From Streptomyces griseorubiginosus (GTDB taxonomy: Bacteria > Actinomycetota > Actinomycetes > Streptomycetales > Streptomycetaceae), in NCBI RefSeq assembly GCF_001514195.1, contig NZ_KQ948743.1, positions 85,941 to 149,940 on the forward strand: DNA of 64,000 nucleotides, read 5' to 3'. A program made the translations under genes and the position numbers. Positions 1 to 7,865 of the stretch are shown piece after piece. Position 1 is the first letter of the stretch. Every line of letters begins with the position of its first letter. The notes beneath the pieces were generated by a model that was not told the origin of the DNA, made no database searches, and saw nothing but the letters and a program-made list of their open reading frames with translations.

Positions 1-67
1 GTGGTCCGAATCCGCCCGAGCCGACCGCGTCGGCTCCCCTTCCGATCGACGAAAGCCAGGTACCGCC

Positions 68-808
68 ATGGCAGTTGCGGAATCGCTCAGTGTCGAGGCC
101 GCCCCGTACGCGTTCACCTTCGACCCCGCCGAGACGGCACTCGTTCTCATCGACATGCAGCGGGACTTCCTCGAACCCGGCGGATTCGGCGAGAGCCTGG
201 GCAATGACGTGGAACAACTGCGCAGGACCGTCGCTCCGTTGCGGGCGGTACTCGACGCCTGCCGCGCCGCGGGCATGGCGGTCCTGCACACCCGCGAGGG
301 ACACCTGCCGGACCTGTCCGACTGTCCCCCCAGCAAGCTGCTGCGAGGAAACCCCAGCTTGCGCATCGGCGACCCGGGCCCCAAGGGCCGGATACTGATC
401 CGTGGTGAGGAGGGCCACGACATCATCGAGGAGCTCTACCCGCTGGCGGGTGAGCCGGTGATCGACAAGCCCGGCAAAGGCGCCTTCTACGCCACCGAGT
501 TCGGTGAGCTGCTCAGCGCCCGCGGCATCCGCCGTCTCGTCGTCACCGGCGTCACCACCGAAGTGTGTGTGCACACGACGGTCCGCGAAGCCAACGACCG
601 TGGATACGAGTGCCTGGTGCTGTCGGACTGTGTCGGCAGTTACTTCCCCCAGTTCCAGCAGGCGGGCCTGGAGATGGTGGCCGCCCAGGGCGGCATCTTC
701 GGCTGGACCGCGGAGTCGGCCGCGTTCCTGACGACACTGGCCACCGCTGCGCCCGTCGGCCCCGACGCTCCGGAAACCGCCCGCGAACCGGCGCCACAGC
801 CGCACTGA
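68..808 (+). CDS. Biuret-hydrolase-like isochorismatase-family cysteine hydrolase
   Basis: A 246-residue cytoplasmic amidohydrolase of the cysteine hydrolase (isochorismatase) superfamily. The expected triad is visible: Asp29 in LIDMQRDF, Lys134 in DKPGKGAF and Cys167 in TTEVCVHTT. Several stretches (HTREGH, IGDPGP-GRIL-RGE, ELYP-GE, REANDRGYECL) match what I recall of biuret amidohydrolase (BiuH/TrzE type), which cleaves biuret to allophanate and ammonia. The next two genes, an NCS2 permease and an AtzH/HpxZ-like protein, fit uptake and breakdown of a ureide or triazine-derived nitrogen compound. The start is the ATG after AAAGCCAGG. Related hydrolases act on ureidoacrylate or N-carbamoyl amides, so the exact substrate is inferred. 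Confidence 0.85.
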   Translation: MAVAESLSVEAAPYAFTFDPAETALVLIDMQRDFLEPGGFGESLGNDVEQLRRTVAPLRAVLDACRAAGMAVLHTREGHLPDLSDCPPSKLLRGNPSLRIGDPGPKGRILIRGEEGHDIIEELYPLAGEPVIDKPGKGAFYATEFGELLSARGIRRLVVTGVTTEVCVHTTVREANDRGYECLVLSDCVGSYFPQFQQAGLEMVAAQGGIFGWTAESAAFLTTLATAAPVGPDAPETAREPAPQPH

Positions 809-992
809 CAGCGCCACCAGCGCCCGGCCGCCACGCCTCGGCTACCCCGGCGCCTCGGCTACCCCGGCCGACACGCCCCGGCCACCCCGGCCGCACCGCC
901 ACCTCGACAGTGCCCACTGTCCACCAGTCCCGTCACCGGGGCGTACCCCGGGCCGGCATCCACCGCTCCACCCGACGAAGGGTGATCCCACC

Positions 993-2723
993 ATGCTGTC
1001 ACTCCGCCGCACCGCCCCCGCTGAGACCGAGCCCCTGCCCCTCCCGCTGTGGGTGCGCGGCGACACCAACGCGTTCTTCGGACTGGCCGTCAACGTCCTG
1101 GTCAATGTGCTGACATTGACCGGGTTGTGCCTGGGCGTCGTCAAGATTCCGGCCGACGACGTCTTCCACACCATCCTGCCGGCGCTCGGCATCGCCCTGA
1201 TCGCGGGCAACATCTACTACGCCTACCTCGGCCGCCGACTCGCACGCCGGGAGGGTCGCCAGGACGTCACCGCGATGCCGTACGGGCCGAGCGTCCCGCA
1301 CATGTTCATCGTCGTGTTCGTCATCATGCTGCCGATCTACCTCAAGACCAAGGATCCGCTGCTGGCGTGGAAGGCCGGCATCGCCTGGGCCTTCATCATC
1401 GGTGTCATCGTCCTCATCGGGGCCTTCGTGGGCCCGTACATACGCCGGTACGCACCCAGGGCCGCCCTGCTCGGCACCCTCGCCGGTATCTCCGTCTCCT
1501 TCATCTCCATGCGGCCCGCCGGTCAGATGTGGGACCACCTGTGGATCGCCCTGCCGGTCTTCCTGCTGCTCCTGATCGGCCTCATGACCGATCTGAAGCT
1601 GCCCGGCAACATCCCCATCGGACTCGCCGCGCTCCTGGTGGGCACCGCGATCGGCTGGGTCGGCGGGGCGATGGACGGCTCCGCGGTCTCGGCCGCGGCC
1701 GACGACATCACCTTCGCCCTCCCGGGCCTCCACCTCCACACGTTGTTCTCCGGTCTCTCGGACGTCGCACCGCTGCTCGCCACCGCCATCCCGCTGGGCG
1801 TCTACAACTTCACCGAGGGCATGAGCAACGTCGAGAGCGCCGCTGCCGCCGGTGACAACTACAACCTGCGTTCGGTACTGCTGGCCGACGGCGCGGGCGC
1901 CGTCATCGGCTCGGCGCTCGGCTCACCCTTCCCGCCCGCCGTGTACGTCGGTCACCCCGGGTGGAAGGCGGCCGGCGGGCGCACCGGCTACTCGCTGGCC
2001 ACCGGCGCGGTCATCGCCCTGATGTGTTTCCTGGGCATGTTCAGCCTGTTGGGTGCGATCTTCCCGGTCGCCGCGATCGTGCCCATCCTGCTCTACATCG
2101 GCCTGCTCATCGGCGCCCAGGCCTTCCAGCTGTCACCCAAGGCACACGCCGCGGCCGTCGTCGCCGCACTCGTGCCGAACCTGGCCTCCTGGGCCGTCGG
2201 CCAGATCGACAACGCCCTCGCGGCCGCCGGCACCGACGCCTCCAAGGTCGGAGAAGCGGGTCTGGAGTCGTCAGGTGTCGTCTACCACGGGCTGATGGTC
2301 CTCGGCCAGGGTGCGATCCTGGCGGGCCTGATCCTGGGCGCGCTCGTCGCGTTCGTCATCGACAAACGGTTCGTCCCGGCGGCAGCCGTGGCCCTGGCCG
2401 GAGCGGCGCTCTCCTTCATCGGGCTCATCCACGCCCCGAAGATCGACTGGAATGCCAGCGGCGGCGTCAGCCTCGGCTACCTCTTCGCCGCCGTCCTGTG
2501 CGGAGCCTTCGCCCTGACCCGGCCGACGCCCCGCGAGCCGGACGCCGAGGAACTGGAACTCGAACGGCTGCACGGCGGCGGGCTCTCCGCGGCTGCGGCA
2601 CCGGAGCCGGAGAACGAGCAGGGACCTGCCCCGGTCCTGGAACCCGCGCCGGCCGGCGTCGGCGCCCTGCCGGACACGACCACCGAGACCGCCCAGCCGC
2701 ACAAGTCGGCGGCCACCGACTGA
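993..2723 (+). CDS. NCS2-family nucleobase/ureide permease
   Basis: A 576-residue polytopic membrane protein with about a dozen hydrophobic segments (for example around residues 30-60, 100-160, 180-215, 320-360 and 455-500) and a hydrophilic, Glu/Pro-rich C-terminal tail from about residue 510. Segments such as TAMPYGPSVPHMF and YNFTEGMSNVESA resemble the substrate-binding half-helices of xanthine/uracil (NCS2/AzgA-like) permeases. AAGGGTGA lies upstream of the ATG. It is 184 bp downstream of the biuret-hydrolase-like gene and just before an AtzH-like gene, so it probably imports the substrate of that pathway. The intergenic stretch at 835-867 carries two copies of a 16-bp direct repeat. The transported compound is not deducible from sequence. 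Confidence 0.8.
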   Translation: MLSLRRTAPAETEPLPLPLWVRGDTNAFFGLAVNVLVNVLTLTGLCLGVVKIPADDVFHTILPALGIALIAGNIYYAYLGRRLARREGRQDVTAMPYGPSVPHMFIVVFVIMLPIYLKTKDPLLAWKAGIAWAFIIGVIVLIGAFVGPYIRRYAPRAALLGTLAGISVSFISMRPAGQMWDHLWIALPVFLLLLIGLMTDLKLPGNIPIGLAALLVGTAIGWVGGAMDGSAVSAAADDITFALPGLHLHTLFSGLSDVAPLLATAIPLGVYNFTEGMSNVESAAAAGDNYNLRSVLLADGAGAVIGSALGSPFPPAVYVGHPGWKAAGGRTGYSLATGAVIALMCFLGMFSLLGAIFPVAAIVPILLYIGLLIGAQAFQLSPKAHAAAVVAALVPNLASWAVGQIDNALAAAGTDASKVGEAGLESSGVVYHGLMVLGQGAILAGLILGALVAFVIDKRFVPAAAVALAGAALSFIGLIHAPKIDWNASGGVSLGYLFAAVLCGAFALTRPTPREPDAEELELERLHGGGLSAAAAPEPENEQGPAPVLEPAPAGVGALPDTTTETAQPHKSAATD

Positions 2724-2843
2724 CGTGGCTCAGACAACTGACGCCGATGAAGGCCCGATGAAGGCGCCGCCCGCGCGACCGGGTGACCACCTGGCCGCAC
2801 GGGCGCGCGAGGACGGATCGGGCTCATGACGAACGGAGAGCGG

Positions 2844-3242
2844 ATGGATGTGGACCTGCCCCAGACGGTCGCCGAAGTGACGGCTGCCTTCGCCGGCTAC
2901 GAGGAGGCTCTGGTCACCGACGACCACGAAGGTGTCACCGGGTACTTCTGGACCTCACCCGACACGGTTCGCTTCGGTATCGCAGACCGGCAGGCCGGGA
3001 TCGCGGAAATCCGGGACTGGCGACGACAACAACCGCCGCTTCCCCCGGGCAGAAAACTCTTCGACACCAGAATCAGCACGTTCGGGACCGACCACGCGGT
3101 GGTCACCACCCTGTTCGCCTACCCCGGAGACAACGCGATCGGCCGCCAGACGCAGGCGTGGACACGCTTTCCCGTGGGGTGGCGCATTGTCAGCGCCCAT
3201 GTGTCGCAGGTGCCGGACGAGACCTCCCCGCCGGGCGTATGA
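2844..3242 (+). CDS. AtzH/HpxZ-like (DUF3225, SnoaL-fold) protein
   Basis: A 132-residue protein with the small cone-shaped SnoaL/NTF2-like fold expected of the DUF3225 family: segments such as WTSPDTVRFG, AGIAEIRDWR and GRQTQAWTRF-GWRIVSAHVS are typical. Family members AtzH and HpxZ accompany allophanate or oxalurate amidases; AtzH has been described as acting between biuret and allophanate steps. I chose the ATG at 2844 because GGAGA sits 5 nt upstream; an in-frame ATG at 2826 would add six residues with a poorer ribosome site. It closes the ureide unit that starts at 68. The amidase (AtzF-like) that usually completes such a set is not in the window and would have to lie left of base 1. Confidence 0.75.
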   Translation: MDVDLPQTVAEVTAAFAGYEEALVTDDHEGVTGYFWTSPDTVRFGIADRQAGIAEIRDWRRQQPPLPPGRKLFDTRISTFGTDHAVVTTLFAYPGDNAIGRQTQAWTRFPVGWRIVSAHVSQVPDETSPPGV

Positions 3243-3616
3243 AGGGGTTTGGCGGCCATGCCGACGCAACTGGTCGACCAGGCACAGCAGGAGCCTGGCA
3301 CGATCCGTCCCGAGCGGCCCGTCACCGCGTACCCAACCATCCACGGCCTGCCTTCGACCTGCTGGCCGACGGGCCGACCTGGCCCGAACTCGCCAACCAC
3401 GTAAGCGAGTCCTCGGCGCCGCCTGGATCTACGCCCACAACGCGCACGTCGCCTGTCGCGCGCTCGGCCGTCAACTGCCCACCTACGCAGGCGCGGCACT
3501 GATCGGGCACGCGCAACCAGATCTGGCCCAGGCCCGACACCACGCGCCCTACGACGCATCCGCCGCCGTCCCTCGGACATGCCCGGTGCCCCGAGGCCAG
3601 AAGGGGAGTCCACTGT

Positions 3617-3722
3617 GTGGTGACCACCCGTCAGCCCCTGCGCATCCCCCCGCTCGGCACCCACTCCACCGGCAGGACCACACTTCTCAAGCGAATACAG
3701 ATGGAGCTGCGCTCCCCCGGTG
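3617..3722 (+). pseudogene. Fragment of a P-loop ATPase gene
   Basis: The translation from GTG 3617 contains LGTHSTGRTTLLKRIQMELR, which closely resembles the N-terminal Walker A region of small actinobacterial AAA/P-loop ATP-binding proteins (usual form GTHSTGKTTL, so the Walker lysine reads Arg here). The similarity stops after about 35 residues, the frame closes at 3832 and no Walker B follows. I read this as a remnant of a decayed gene. The flanking 3243-3616 stretch holds no convincing gene. Confidence 0.4.
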
Positions 3723-3799
3723 TCGCCGTGGGCGCGCACCGGCCGCTTCAGCAGACGTGCCCCCGCGACCGGCTTCCCGAAGACGCCGTAACACAGCGC

Positions 3800-3839
3800 G
3801 ATGCGGTCAGGCACCTCCCGAGGAGGGCCTGACCGCATC
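3800..3839. terminator. Hairpin downstream of the ThuA-like gene
   Basis: Perfect 13-bp arms GATGCGGTCAGGC (3800-3812) and GCCTGACCGCATC (3827-3839), with a further self-complementary ACCTCC/GGAGG core. It lies 34 bp past the stop of the minus-strand ThuA-like gene and is likely its factor-independent-type terminator, though no T-run follows. Confidence 0.6.
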
Positions 3840-3857
3840 CAGGGCGACGGCCTGGTG

Positions 3858-3889
3858 TCACCGCGCAGTGGCTCAGGACTGCGCGGTGA
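3858..3889. other. Hairpin overlapping the stop codon of the ThuA-like gene
   Basis: Perfect 12-bp arms TCACCGCGCAGT (3858-3869) and ACTGCGCGGTGA (3878-3889) enclose 8 nt. The structure includes the TGA stop of the minus-strand gene and may protect the 3' end of its mRNA together with the stronger hairpin just downstream. Confidence 0.45.
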
Positions 3890-5171
3890 GCTGGAAGGCC
3901 TGTGTGGCCGAGCCGTCGCAGGTTCGCTGGGTGAGTTGGACGCTGTTTGTCGCCGCCGATTCAGCACTCAGGCACTTGCCGCTGTGCCGGGCGACGAAGT
4001 GATAGCGCCCGCTGGTCTCTCGCACCGGCTGCCACTGCTGGTTCGTGCCGCCGGAGTAGGCCCACAGCTGCAACGGCGCGTTGTCCGCCGTCGAGCGGTC
4101 GGTCACGTCGATCACCTGCGCTGTGTTGCCGCGGGCGGTGATCCGCAGGTACCCGCTGTCGGTGCTCCGGAACTGGTACTGCTGGGCCGACGTGCCGTTG
4201 CAGGCGTACTGCTGTATCGCCGTCCCGTTCGCGGTCGCTGCCGAACGGGCGTCCACGCACGTGCCGTTGCCGCCGTTCTGCACGCTGTACCAGGCGGTCT
4301 CGGAGATCTGGTCGCCGGTCGGCGGGGTCGTGGAGCCGCCCCCGCCCAGCCACTTGAGCCCGTCCAGCAGGAACCGGTTCTGGGTCGCGCTCGCGAACGT
4401 CGACGAGAGTCGGGTGTTGGTCGTGTAGTTCATCGCGTTGTGGCCGAAGTTGGCGTACAGCATCTTGTACTTCGTGTTGGTCCACAGGATCGGGTAATAG
4501 CCGCTGTACCAGGACTGGTTGGGATCCGTGCCGACCGGGAAGCTGCTGGGGTCGATCGATGCCAGGATCCTGATGTCCGGGTTCTGCCGCAGATCTCTGG
4601 ACCAGCTGTACCACTCACTGACCGACGAGGTGAACGTGGCCGGCAGGTTCACGGTCGCGGGGCTCGTGCGGTCCTCCACCTTCAGGGTCACCGCCGTCGG
4701 CCCCCACGTGTTGGACGCGAAGTTGCCGGAGCCGAGGAAGGTGTTGTGGTACCAGGACCAGCTCGCCGCGTCCGTCGTGAACGCCGAGACATGGAAGCCC
4801 AGGAAGCCGCCCCCGCTCCTCATGTACGCCTCGAAGCCGGAGCGTTGGGCGGACGTCTGCGGCAGGTCGTCCAGGAACAGGACGACCTGGTAGGCGTTGA
4901 CCCCGCCATTGGCCAGCAGATCCCAGTTGGTGCTGGACGTGTAGGTGAAGCCGTTGGCGGCCGCTTGCTGCGGGAACCAGACGTTCGCCTCCTTGTCGAA
5001 GTCGATGTGCGCCGCGTCGTACGTGCCGCTGTAGAGGGCGAGCACCTTGAACGGGGCCGCGGCGCCGCTCGCCTGCGCGACGGGCGGTACGGCCGCGAGG
5101 CCGAGGAGCGTGGCCAGCAGGAGCAGGACCCGCAGGAGCACGCGGGTGGAGCCGGATCTGAAGGTGCTCAT
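3873..5171 (-). CDS. Secreted ThuA-like protein with C-terminal ricin-type lectin domain
   Basis: A 432-residue exported protein. Residues 1-38 are a signal peptide with a positively charged start, a Leu/Ala-rich core and a cleavage region near VAQASGAAA. Residues about 40-275 form a ThuA-like (trehalose-utilization, glutamine-amidotransferase-like fold) domain: KVLALYSG, VVLFLD, GGGFLGFHVSAFTTD, PILWTNTKYKMLYANFGHNAM. After a short Pro/Thr linker, residues about 290-432 are a ricin B-type repeat unit with GKCLSAES and QQW motifs for carbohydrate binding. ThuA domains are linked to disaccharide modification, but the secreted lectin-fused form has no clear assigned reaction. It lies head-to-tail 42 bp after the RICIN-chitinase gene and may be cotranscribed with it. 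Confidence 0.8.
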   Translation of the reverse strand: MSTFRSGSTRVLLRVLLLLATLLGLAAVPPVAQASGAAAPFKVLALYSGTYDAAHIDFDKEANVWFPQQAAANGFTYTSSTNWDLLANGGVNAYQVVLFLDDLPQTSAQRSGFEAYMRSGGGFLGFHVSAFTTDAASWSWYHNTFLGSGNFASNTWGPTAVTLKVEDRTSPATVNLPATFTSSVSEWYSWSRDLRQNPDIRILASIDPSSFPVGTDPNQSWYSGYYPILWTNTKYKMLYANFGHNAMNYTTNTRLSSTFASATQNRFLLDGLKWLGGGGSTTPPTGDQISETAWYSVQNGGNGTCVDARSAATANGTAIQQYACNGTSAQQYQFRSTDSGYLRITARGNTAQVIDVTDRSTADNAPLQLWAYSGGTNQQWQPVRETSGRYHFVARHSGKCLSAESAATNSVQLTQRTCDGSATQAFQLTAQS

Positions 5172-5213
5172 CCTCTGGTCAATCCTTTCCGTGGGGTCCG
5201 CGAAGCGCGGACG

Positions 5214-6587
5214 TCAGCCGGTGTACCGGGCGAAGATGCTGGTGAACTGCCAGTTGCTCTGGCTCACGCCCGAGCAGGTGTCGTCGTTCGGGTAGGCACC
5301 CGGGCAGGGCCGGTCACGGTTCGCGGACCAGAACGTGAGCCGCGCCAGGTGGTGGGCCTGCGCGTAGGTGAGGATGGTCTGGAAGTCGGCGGTGGTGACG
5401 GTCTCGTTGTCGTCGGTGATGCCGTTCATCGACGAGATGCCCATGTGGCGGTAGGCCGCGTCGTCGTTGTAGCCGTACGCGTTCTTCAGCGCGCCCTTCA
5501 GGCCCTCGGCCGCCCGCTGGGTGAGGGTGCCCATGTTCTGGCCCGCGCCGCCGAAGTCGAAGGGCATGATCGTCCAGGCGTCCACGGTCAGTCCGGACGC
5601 CGCCGCCCGGTTGATGAGACTGGTGTCGGGGCCGCTCTGACCGGTGCCGATGGTGACGTACACCTTGATGCCCGGGTTGTTGGCCTTGACGGTCTTGAGG
5701 GCGTCCACGGTCCGTTGCTGCACGGTGCCGTTGCTGTATGCGGCGGCCTCGAGGTCGATGTCTATCGCCTTGAGCGAGTAGGCGTTGATGACCTTCTGGT
5801 ACGCCGCCGCCAGCTCGCCGGCGCCGGCGCATGAACTCTCCAGCTTGTTGCCGCTGTAGCCGCCGAAGGACGGGACGACATCGCCGCCGCCCGCCCGCAC
5901 GGTGGTGATGGTCTGCTGGTCCACTCCCCCGGTCAGCGCCCGGCCGCCGTCCCACTGCGGGTTGCAGTAGCCGTTGCTCAGGACGAACGCCAGCGTGAAC
6001 CACTTCACTCCTGTCGCGTTCATGACAGCCGTAGGACTGGGTGGATTGCCCCAGCCGTTGTAGAGGTAGGGCGCCACGGCCATCGGCGCGGAGCCCGGCG
6101 GAGTCGTGCCGTCCCCGGCCGCGGGGGCGTTCCACTGCTGGTTGGCGGCTCCGGTGCAGGTCCAGATCTGGGCGCGGGTGCCGTTGGCGGAGGAGTTGCC
6201 GGTGGCGTCAAGGCACTTGTCGGCGGCCGGGTTGACGATGTCGCGCGCGGCGCTGACCGTCCACTTCTGCTGGGCGCCGCCACTGCAGGTCCAGAGCTGG
6301 AGCTGGGCACCGTTCGCCGTCGAACCGCCGGTCACGTCAAGGCACTTGCCGAGGGCGCGGATCGTGCCGTCGGAACCCACCGTCCACTGCTGGGCGGCGG
6401 TGCCGTTGCAGTCGTAGAGCTGTACGGCCGTGCCGTCGGCCGAACTCGCGCCGGCCACGTCGAGACACTTGCCGGCCAGACCGGTGATCGTGCCGGTGGC
6501 GGCCGAGGCGGAGGGAGCCGCGACGGTACCCACGGCGGTGAGGCCGAGCGAGAGGGCGAGAGCACAGCGCAGGGCGTGGCGTTGCAT
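5214..6587 (-). CDS. Secreted GH18 chitinase with N-terminal ricin-type lectin domain
   Basis: A 457-residue exported chitinase. The start at 6587 is chosen because it begins a textbook signal peptide (MQRHALRCALALSLGL ending near ASAAT) and has AAAGG upstream; an in-frame ATG at 6689 would add 34 non-conserved residues. Three ricin B-type repeats (GKCLDVAGASSADGT, GKCLDVTGGSTANGA, DKCLDATGNSSANGT; each followed by QQW or QKW) precede a Pro/Gly linker. The C-terminal catalytic domain carries the GH18 signature AIDIDLEA, whose Glu is the proton donor. It resembles single-domain chitinases that lack the chitin-insertion domain. A DasR-like site and a palindrome lie upstream, consistent with control by N-acetylglucosamine. 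Confidence 0.88.
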   Translation of the reverse strand: MQRHALRCALALSLGLTAVGTVAAPSASAATGTITGLAGKCLDVAGASSADGTAVQLYDCNGTAAQQWTVGSDGTIRALGKCLDVTGGSTANGAQLQLWTCSGGAQQKWTVSAARDIVNPAADKCLDATGNSSANGTRAQIWTCTGAANQQWNAPAAGDGTTPPGSAPMAVAPYLYNGWGNPPSPTAVMNATGVKWFTLAFVLSNGYCNPQWDGGRALTGGVDQQTITTVRAGGGDVVPSFGGYSGNKLESSCAGAGELAAAYQKVINAYSLKAIDIDLEAAAYSNGTVQQRTVDALKTVKANNPGIKVYVTIGTGQSGPDTSLINRAAASGLTVDAWTIMPFDFGGAGQNMGTLTQRAAEGLKGALKNAYGYNDDAAYRHMGISSMNGITDDNETVTTADFQTILTYAQAHHLARLTFWSANRDRPCPGAYPNDDTCSGVSQSNWQFTSIFARYTG

Positions 6588-6650
6588 GGCGAGGGGCCTT
6601 TCGTCCTGGGGTGGGGGGTGGACGACCCGCCTAGAGCGGGGCGGTGAGAG

Positions 6651-6668
6651 GTGAACACAGGTGTTCAC
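6651..6668. promoter_or_regulatory. 18-bp palindrome upstream of the chitinase gene
   Basis: GTGAACAC-AG-GTGTTCAC is a perfect inverted repeat 64-81 bp upstream of the chitinase start codon. The position suits an operator; the binding protein is unknown. Confidence 0.45.
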
Positions 6669-6718
6669 ATATGTGTGCGGGAGATTCATGTGTGGGGACT
6701 CTGCTGGCTGGTGAACCT

Positions 6719-6734
6719 AAAGGTCTACACCAAA
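6719..6734. promoter_or_regulatory. DasR-like responsive element (dre)
   Basis: AAAGGTCTACACCAAA contains the core GGTCTANACCA of the DasR site known from Streptomyces (consensus close to ACTGGTCTAGACCACT; 11 of 16 match). It is about 132-147 bp upstream of the GH18 start. DasR is the GntR-family repressor of chitin and N-acetylglucosamine genes. The rest of the 6588-7175 gap holds no gene that I can support. Confidence 0.55.
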
Positions 6735-7175
6735 GCCGTCAAGAGGTGCGGCCGGGGAAGTCCTCGGCGGCACGGCTGAGTTGAGAAGTTGTAGACGAAA
6801 CGGGAGCACTGTGCGCGCACCCGTCCCGATGTCTGGGCCGGCGCTCGGCTCGCCTGCAGCGGAGAGAAACCGTGACGACGGCGCGACGGCCCGCCGACGC
6901 GAAGAGTCCGGGCCTCGCGCCGCGCAGCAGTGATCTGCCGGAGAGCCGCCCACGCGCGGACGCGGGCACGCCGGGGCCGTCGGCGTGCCGGTGAGCGCTC
7001 AGCCTCCGGGAGATCGCGGAGCGGATCCGCAAGCTTTTCGGTCGAGCCGGGCCGCAGCGATGGCAACGGCGACTCGTCGTGCCGCGGATCCGGCCGCGCT
7101 TCGTCAAACCGACCGCCGCCGTGCGGACGGCGGCTCGTCGTGCCGTCCCACAGGCGCTCCGGCACACTGGATCGC

Positions 7176-7451
7176 ATGGAGGACAGCGACCGACAGCTCG
7201 GTCAACGGCTGGAGAAGGCCATCATGAGCCTGCTGGCACGCCGTGCCGACACCGCGTCGATCTGTCCGTCCGACGCGGCGCGCGCGGTCTACGAGGGTGA
7301 CGACGAGGGGTGGCGGGCCCTGATGGAGCCAGCCCGCCGCGCGGCATGGCGTCTGGTGAACGACGGCGAGGTCGAGGTGACGCAGGGCGGTCGGCCCGTC
7401 GATGAGACAGAGGCGCGTGGCCCCGTGCGTATCCGGCGCGCACGCCGGTAG
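7176..7451 (+). CDS. DUF3253 domain protein
   Basis: A 91-residue cytoplasmic protein that matches the DUF3253 pattern: ICPSDAARAV near residue 30, WRALMEPARRAAWRLV in the middle, EVEVTQGG and a GPVRIRR end. This is a small winged-helix-like family of unknown function. The ATG at 7176 is preceded by an unremarkable GCTCCGG region rather than a strong ribosome site. No functional link to the neighbouring chitinase or LuxR genes is apparent. Confidence 0.75.
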   Translation: MEDSDRQLGQRLEKAIMSLLARRADTASICPSDAARAVYEGDDEGWRALMEPARRAAWRLVNDGEVEVTQGGRPVDETEARGPVRIRRARR

Positions 7452-7791
7452 CGGCAGCCCCCGGGGGGCGGGTACGGCTGAAGCCCGGTTCCCGGACCGC
7501 TTGCGTCCGCGGCCGTGGACGGTCGAGGAACGCGTCACCTGCCCCGAGGACCGTCCGTCGGTGTCAGTTCGAGGACCTTGTGCGGTGATGCGAGATCCGG
7601 GAAACGGTCGCCGTACCTGTGACATTCGGTACCGAACGGTCTGGGGGGACGGACGAACAACGCCCCCGCCACCTTGTTCCGCCTGCCCCGGTGCAGACGC
7701 CGCCCCGCTGGCAGGAGCTCATCGCGGCCCGATCCCCTGTGTGGCGGGGCCGCCCGCCACGAGACGTTGCACCGACGGTCGACGGACAAGC

Positions 7792-7817
7792 CGTTGTTGG
7801 ACATTCTTTCAACAACG
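7792..7817. promoter_or_regulatory. Inverted repeat upstream of the LuxR-type regulator
   Basis: CGTTGTTG (7792-7799) and CAACAACG (7810-7817) are perfect arms separated by 10 bp, ending 48 bp before the regulator's start. It may be an operator, possibly for autoregulation. The 7452-7865 gap shows nothing else. Confidence 0.4.
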
Positions 7818-7865
7818 ATGTGCCCGGCAACGCCGGGGACAGCTGCATCTGAGGTGGTGAGCGTT

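Noticed and set aside
3801..5834. Long open frame on the plus strand, 677 codons
   Set aside because: It is antisense to the ThuA-like and chitinase genes; the Arg/Val/Gly-rich product has no motifs. Such shadows are normal in high-GC DNA.
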